A DNA stretch of 64,000 nt. It comes from JACMNW01 sp031406155. GTDB lineage: Bacteria > Pseudomonadota > Alphaproteobacteria > Rhodobacterales > Rhodobacteraceae. The notes beneath the pieces are model-generated. The model did no database searches and was not told the DNA's origin. It worked only from the letters and a program-made list of their open reading frames with translations. Location of the stretch: assembly GCA_031406155.1 (NCBI GenBank), contig JANOGW010000098.1, positions 1-64,000 on the forward strand. The letters run 5' to 3'. Position 1 is the stretch's first letter, and each line of letters begins with the position of its first letter. The position numbers were made by a program, and so were the translations under genes. Below, in pieces: positions 60,422-64,000 of the stretch.

Positions 60422-61693
60422 ATGACACTGATCGCGGAGCCGACATCGTTTCTGCGCCGCCTGTTCGAGCGCGCCGTTGACGTGGCAGACCCGATGCGGA
60501 CCATCGCCGCCCATCTGCCGCCAAAGCCCAAAGGCCGCGTCGTGGTGATCGGTGCGGGCAAAGCCTCGGCCCGGATGGCAGAGGCGGTCGAGGCCAGCTG
60601 GGGCCCCTGTGACGGGTTGGTGATTACGCGCAGTGGCTATGGGCGGCCCTGCGCGGGGATCAGGATAATCGAGGCTGCACATCCGGTGCCCGATGCGGCG
60701 GGCCTTGCTGCGACCGCGCAGATGCTGGCGCTGGTGGCGGGGTTGGGGCCGGATGATTTTGTGCTGGCGCTGATTTCAGGCGGGGCATCGGCTCTGCTGA
60801 TCCAGCCAGCGGGCGCGATCAGTCTGGCCGAAAAGCAGTCGGTGAATGCGGCCCTGCTGGCATCAGGTGCACCGATCATTGCGATGAATACCCTGCGCAA
60901 GCACCTGAGCCGGGTCAAGGGCGGGCAACTTGCCGCTGCGGTCTATCCGGCGCGCATGCTGGCGCTGATTATTTCGGACGTGCCGGGCGATGATCCCGCC
61001 TTTATCGGATCGGGGCCAACGGTGGGCGACAGCACAACTCGCCAAGAGGCGCGCGCGATCCTTGCGACCTGGCACATCGACGTGCCGGCCTCGGTTGCCG
61101 CCGTTTTGGCGCAACCGACCGGCGTGATCGCCCCCGGTGACGCGCGGCTGGCCCGCGTTGAAAACCGGGTGATTGCGGCCCCGGCCCAGTCGCTTTCCGC
61201 CGCCGCTGATCTGGCACGTCTGGCGGGGTGCGATGTGCGCGTCCTGGGGGACGCAATCGAGGGCGAGGCGCGGGTGGTTGCAGCGGCGCAGGCCGATCAG
61301 GCATCGCGGATGCGTGCGGCGATGCGGCCTGGGGATGCACCGATCCTGCTGCTGTCGGGGGGCGAATTGACGGTTACCCGCACCGGGGATGGAGTTGGTG
61401 GGCCGAATGCCGAATTCGCACTGGCGCTGGCCATTGCCCTGCGCGGCGCTGCCGGCATTTTCACCCTTGCCTGCGATACCGACGGCGTCGATGGCGCAGC
61501 CGAGGTTGCCGGCGCGGTGGTCGGACCTCAGACATTGAAACAGGCGGCGGCGATCGGGATTGATCCACAGGTCGCCCTTGCCCGCAACGACGCGCATTCC
61601 TTCTTTGCAAGCCTTGGCGCACAGGTGGTAACCGGCCCTACGCTGACCAATGTGAACGACTTTCGCGCGATCCTGATCTTTGGCGATTGCTAA
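60422..61693 (+). CDS. Glycerate 2-kinase (MOFRL/GCK-II family)
   Basis: A 423-residue kinase that phosphorylates glycerate, probably to 2-phosphoglycerate. The N-terminal GCK-II domain shows GAGKASARMA (about 40-49), ISGGASALL (about 117-125) and the lysine-containing N-T-L-R-K-H-L-S-x-V-K-G-G-Q-L near 160. The C-terminal MOFRL domain spans about 300-420 (L-L-S-G-G-E-L-T-V-T, then D-T-D-G-V-D-G). Related genes are called gckA or ttuD. GGAG stands 7 nt before the ATG at 60422. The role may be use of glycerate from tartrate, serine or glyoxylate metabolism; no partner genes are visible. Confidence 0.9.
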   Translation: MTLIAEPTSFLRRLFERAVDVADPMRTIAAHLPPKPKGRVVVIGAGKASARMAEAVEASWGPCDGLVITRSGYGRPCAGIRIIEAAHPVPDAAGLAATAQMLALVAGLGPDDFVLALISGGASALLIQPAGAISLAEKQSVNAALLASGAPIIAMNTLRKHLSRVKGGQLAAAVYPARMLALIISDVPGDDPAFIGSGPTVGDSTTRQEARAILATWHIDVPASVAAVLAQPTGVIAPGDARLARVENRVIAAPAQSLSAAADLARLAGCDVRVLGDAIEGEARVVAAAQADQASRMRAAMRPGDAPILLLSGGELTVTRTGDGVGGPNAEFALALAIALRGAAGIFTLACDTDGVDGAAEVAGAVVGPQTLKQAAAIGIDPQVALARNDAHSFFASLGAQVVTGPTLTNVNDFRAILIFGDC

Positions 61694-61802
61694 GCGTACC
61701 AGCCTTGCCGCTAGGGGCAAGTTGCTTGCGATTTGCAGGCCAGTTGTGTTTATCTGCGCGCAAGACGCGCATCGACCGGGCGCGCAATCGGGAGAGGGTT
61801 TC

Positions 61803-63131
61803 ATGCACGCACCGCATTGCAGGATGGCACGCTTGGTGCCGACCCTTGCTTTTGCGCTGTCAATTCTGTCTGCACCTGCCGCACATTCCGCCAGCAAACC
61901 CGAAGACGTGTTGGCGATCTGGTACCGGCTGACGCTGGAACTGGTTCGTCACACGCCGACCTATACCCCCCCGGTTGCAAGCCGGACGTTAGCCTATGTT
62001 GGCGTGACGGCATATGAGGCGGTCGCCAGCGGGTCCGATGACTTGCAGTCCCTTGCCGGGCAATTGAACGGTCTGACGCCCCTGCCCGCACGCGATAAAG
62101 CCGAGGCATATGATGAAGCAGTTGTCCTGCAAGCGGCGCTTGCGCGGTCGGTGGTGCATCAGTTCGCGAATACCGGGCCCACCGGACAACGCGCGATGGC
62201 GTCAATCACCGCAAAGCAGCGCGCAAAGGTTTCCGACGGGGTCGCAGCAGAGATTGTGCAGCGGTCAGAGGCCTACGGGCAGGCCGTCGCCGACCACATC
62301 CTTGCCTGGTCGCAGGATGATGGCGGGGCAGTGATTGCCAACATGGGCTTTCCGCTTGAATACGCCGTGCCCGAAGGCCCCGCCCATTGGGTGCCAACAA
62401 GCGCGCTGCGCCAACAACAATTGCCGCTGCTGCCCGACTGGGGCAAAAACCGCCCCTTTGCCATGCCGGATGCGTCGTCCTGCCCATTGCCGCCACCGCC
62501 CGACTACAGCGAAGATCCCGGCTCCGCCTTTTTTGCCGAGGCGAAGGAGGTGTTTGACACCAGCGCCGCCCTGACCCCCGACCAGCGCGCCATTGCCCGG
62601 TTCTGGTCGGATGACGCGATGCTGTCGTCAACACCGCCCGGGCACTGGATTTCGATTGCGATGCAGATCCAGAAGCGCGACCAGATCCCGTTGGCGCAAT
62701 CGGTCGATACGCTCGCGCGGCTGGGTATTGCGACGGCGGATGCCTTCATCGGCGGCTGGAATGCCAAATATCAATACAACCTTCTGCGCCCCGTTACCTA
62801 CCTGCGCCGCACCATGGACCCGAAGTGGGAGCCGCTGTTGATCACGCCGCCTTTTCCGGAATACCCCAGCGGGCATTCGGTGCAGTCGGCGGCGGCGGCG
62901 GCGGTGATGTCCGATACCTGGGGGGACGACTTCGCCTTCGAGGATGCCACTCACACCGATGACGGCATGCCCGCCCGCAGCTATCCGAGCTTCTGGGCCG
63001 CAGCCGAAGAGGCGGGCATTTCGCGGCTCTATGGCGGCATCCATTTCCGGGCGGCCATCGACCGGGGGCTTGATCAGGGGCGCTGCATCGGCGCCTTCAC
63101 CACCGCCCTGACGACGCGGAGCGACGAATGA
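61803..63131 (+). CDS. Vanadium-dependent haloperoxidase (PAP2 fold), secreted
   Basis: A 442-residue exported enzyme with a Sec signal peptide (cleavage expected after APAAHSA, about residue 29). The PAP2/haloperoxidase vanadate-binding set is present: K-x6-R-P in KYQYNLLRPVTY, PSGHS in FPEYPSGHSVQ, and R-x5-H in SRLYGGIHFRAAIDRG. This group includes bacterial vanadium haloperoxidases and acid-phosphatase-like relatives; which activity applies here is not decided by sequence. GGGAGAGG precedes the ATG at 61803, and frames opening earlier would overlap the glycerate kinase gene. The stop overlaps the next start by 4 bp, so translation is coupled to the FG-GAP protein. Confidence 0.86.
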   Translation: MHAPHCRMARLVPTLAFALSILSAPAAHSASKPEDVLAIWYRLTLELVRHTPTYTPPVASRTLAYVGVTAYEAVASGSDDLQSLAGQLNGLTPLPARDKAEAYDEAVVLQAALARSVVHQFANTGPTGQRAMASITAKQRAKVSDGVAAEIVQRSEAYGQAVADHILAWSQDDGGAVIANMGFPLEYAVPEGPAHWVPTSALRQQQLPLLPDWGKNRPFAMPDASSCPLPPPPDYSEDPGSAFFAEAKEVFDTSAALTPDQRAIARFWSDDAMLSSTPPGHWISIAMQIQKRDQIPLAQSVDTLARLGIATADAFIGGWNAKYQYNLLRPVTYLRRTMDPKWEPLLITPPFPEYPSGHSVQSAAAAAVMSDTWGDDFAFEDATHTDDGMPARSYPSFWAAAEEAGISRLYGGIHFRAAIDRGLDQGRCIGAFTTALTTRSDE

Positions 63132-64000
63132 AGACCACCCTTTCTGCGACCGTATTGCTGTGTCATGCCAGCATCGCTTACGCCCAGAGCGACCCCGCTG
63201 TGCCGACATTTGTCGAAGAAGGCGGCAGCGCGGGCATCACCTCCGTCTATGCCGGTGACTGGGAATATATGGTCGGCGGCGGCGTTGCCACGTTTGACTG
63301 CAGCGGTGATGGCAAGCCGGACCTGCTGCTGTCAGGCGGGAAGGTCAAAGCCACATTTTACCGCAATGACAGTGCGATAGCGGGTGATCTTAAGTTCGTA
63401 TCCGAGGTTTCCGGCTTGGAACTGGACGCCGTGCTGGGGACCTATCCGCTGGACATAGACAGTGATGGCGTGACAGATCTGGTGCTGCTGCGATCTGGTG
63501 AAAACGTGGCGATGCGGGGCTTGGGGGACTGCAAGTTTGAACGCGCCAATGAAATCTGGGGGCTTGAGGGTGGCAATGAATGGTCCACCGCTTTCGCCGC
63601 CATGTGGGAGCGTGGGGCGACATGGCCGACACTGGCGATTGGCAACTACCTGAACCGGTTCGAGGAAGATTTCCCATGGGGCTCGTGCACCGACAACTGG
63701 CTGCACCGGCCTGACGCGGGCGGCGCAAAGTTCACTGCCCCCCTGCCGTTGAAGCCCAGCTTCTGTGCGCTGTCGATGCTGTTCACCGACTGGAACCGCT
63801 CGGGCACGGCCTCGCTGCGCATCTCGAATGATCGCGAATATTACAAGGGCGGGCAAGAACAGTTATGGCATCTGGAACCTGGCAAGGAACCCGCTGCCTA
63901 CACGGTCGAGGAAGGCTGGAAGCCGCTGAAGATCTGGGGCATGGGGATTGCGTCCTATGACCTCGATTTCAACGGCATGCCCGAGTATTTCCTGACCAGC
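63128..64000 (+). CDS. Secreted FG-GAP/VCBS-repeat (CRTAC1-like) protein, C-terminus beyond window
   Basis: An open frame of 291 codons runs from ATG 63128 to the window end. A signal peptide (19 residues, ending A-S-I-A-Y-A) leads into beta-propeller-type repeats with D-x-D/N-x-D-G calcium motifs: D-C-S-G-D-G-K-P-D-L near 60, D-I-D-S-D-G-V-T-D-L near 115 and D-L-D-F-N-G-M-P-E near 280. This is the FG-GAP/CRTAC1 pattern. The start overlaps the haloperoxidase stop by ATGA, so the two secreted proteins probably act together at the cell surface. Confidence 0.8.
   Translation, partial: MKTTLSATVLLCHASIAYAQSDPAVPTFVEEGGSAGITSVYAGDWEYMVGGGVATFDCSGDGKPDLLLSGGKVKATFYRNDSAIAGDLKFVSEVSGLELDAVLGTYPLDIDSDGVTDLVLLRSGENVAMRGLGDCKFERANEIWGLEGGNEWSTAFAAMWERGATWPTLAIGNYLNRFEEDFPWGSCTDNWLHRPDAGGAKFTAPLPLKPSFCALSMLFTDWNRSGTASLRISNDREYYKGGQEQLWHLEPGKEPAAYTVEEGWKPLKIWGMGIASYDLDFNGMPEYFLTS

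Noticed and set aside
60863..61897. A 344-codon minus-strand frame opposite glycerate kinase
   Set aside because: Antisense to a gene with intact GCK-II/MOFRL motifs; no ribosome site or known domain.

Overview
The window is a GC-rich chromosomal segment of an alphaproteobacterium, most likely a member of the Rhodobacterales (Roseobacter/Paracoccaceae type). This is inferred from base composition, GTG/TTG starts, FixL/FixK-type oxygen control and the gene families present. No rRNA, tRNA or CRISPR array was seen. It carries 48 protein-coding genes, two of them cut by the window ends. Many are packed in operons with 4-bp start/stop overlaps.

Layout. (1) 1-4.2 kb: the first codons of an IS110-type transposase, a YqiJ/YqiK (flotillin) pair, an XRE/MmyB-like regulator and a small membrane protein. 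(2) 4.3-14.2 kb, minus strand: a 1571-residue surface/secreted 5'-nucleotidase plus ExeM-type nuclease, an FAD amine oxidase and a SAM-cyclase-AAA-TPR signalling protein. (3) 14.4-45.4 kb: a long island that looks built for low oxygen. At its centre are a FixK-like Crp/Fnr regulator, an OmpR-type response regulator and a hybrid FixL with a heme-PAS signature. This is the gene set of the hFixL-FxkR-FixKf cascade described in Rhizobium etli. Nine strict TTGA-N6-TCAA boxes and one relaxed box lie in the gaps of this island. Their likely targets include a cysteine-rich protein, envelope and stress proteins (DUF4342, host-attachment/baeRF type, a bactofilin-like protein), a site-2 protease with CBS domains, a P-type cation ATPase, a phasin, an unknown 124-residue protein, a complete arginine deiminase operon (transporter, arcA, arcB, arcC) and a secondary-alcohol dehydrogenase with phosphotransacetylase.

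(4) 45.8-53.9 kb: an unusual group made of an animal-type heme peroxidase, an unrecognised 158-residue protein, a cyclase/BTAD/TPR fusion regulator, an orphan YcaO enzyme and a trypsin-like protease fused to a DRGH nuclease. This is the best candidate here for an undescribed system. (5) 54.0-60.1 kb: an ABC-2 exporter and an RND efflux pair. (6) 60.4-64 kb: a glycerate 2-kinase, then a vanadium haloperoxidase (PAP2 fold) overlapping a secreted FG-GAP/CRTAC1-like protein that runs off the end.

In the hypoxia island the parts fit one scheme (inference). FixL senses oxygen, passes phosphate to the OmpR-type regulator, and that regulator acts on fixK through direct repeats found upstream of it. 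FixK then switches on substrate-level ATP supply (arginine deiminase, Pta), redox disposal (alcohol dehydrogenase), ion pumping and envelope maintenance.
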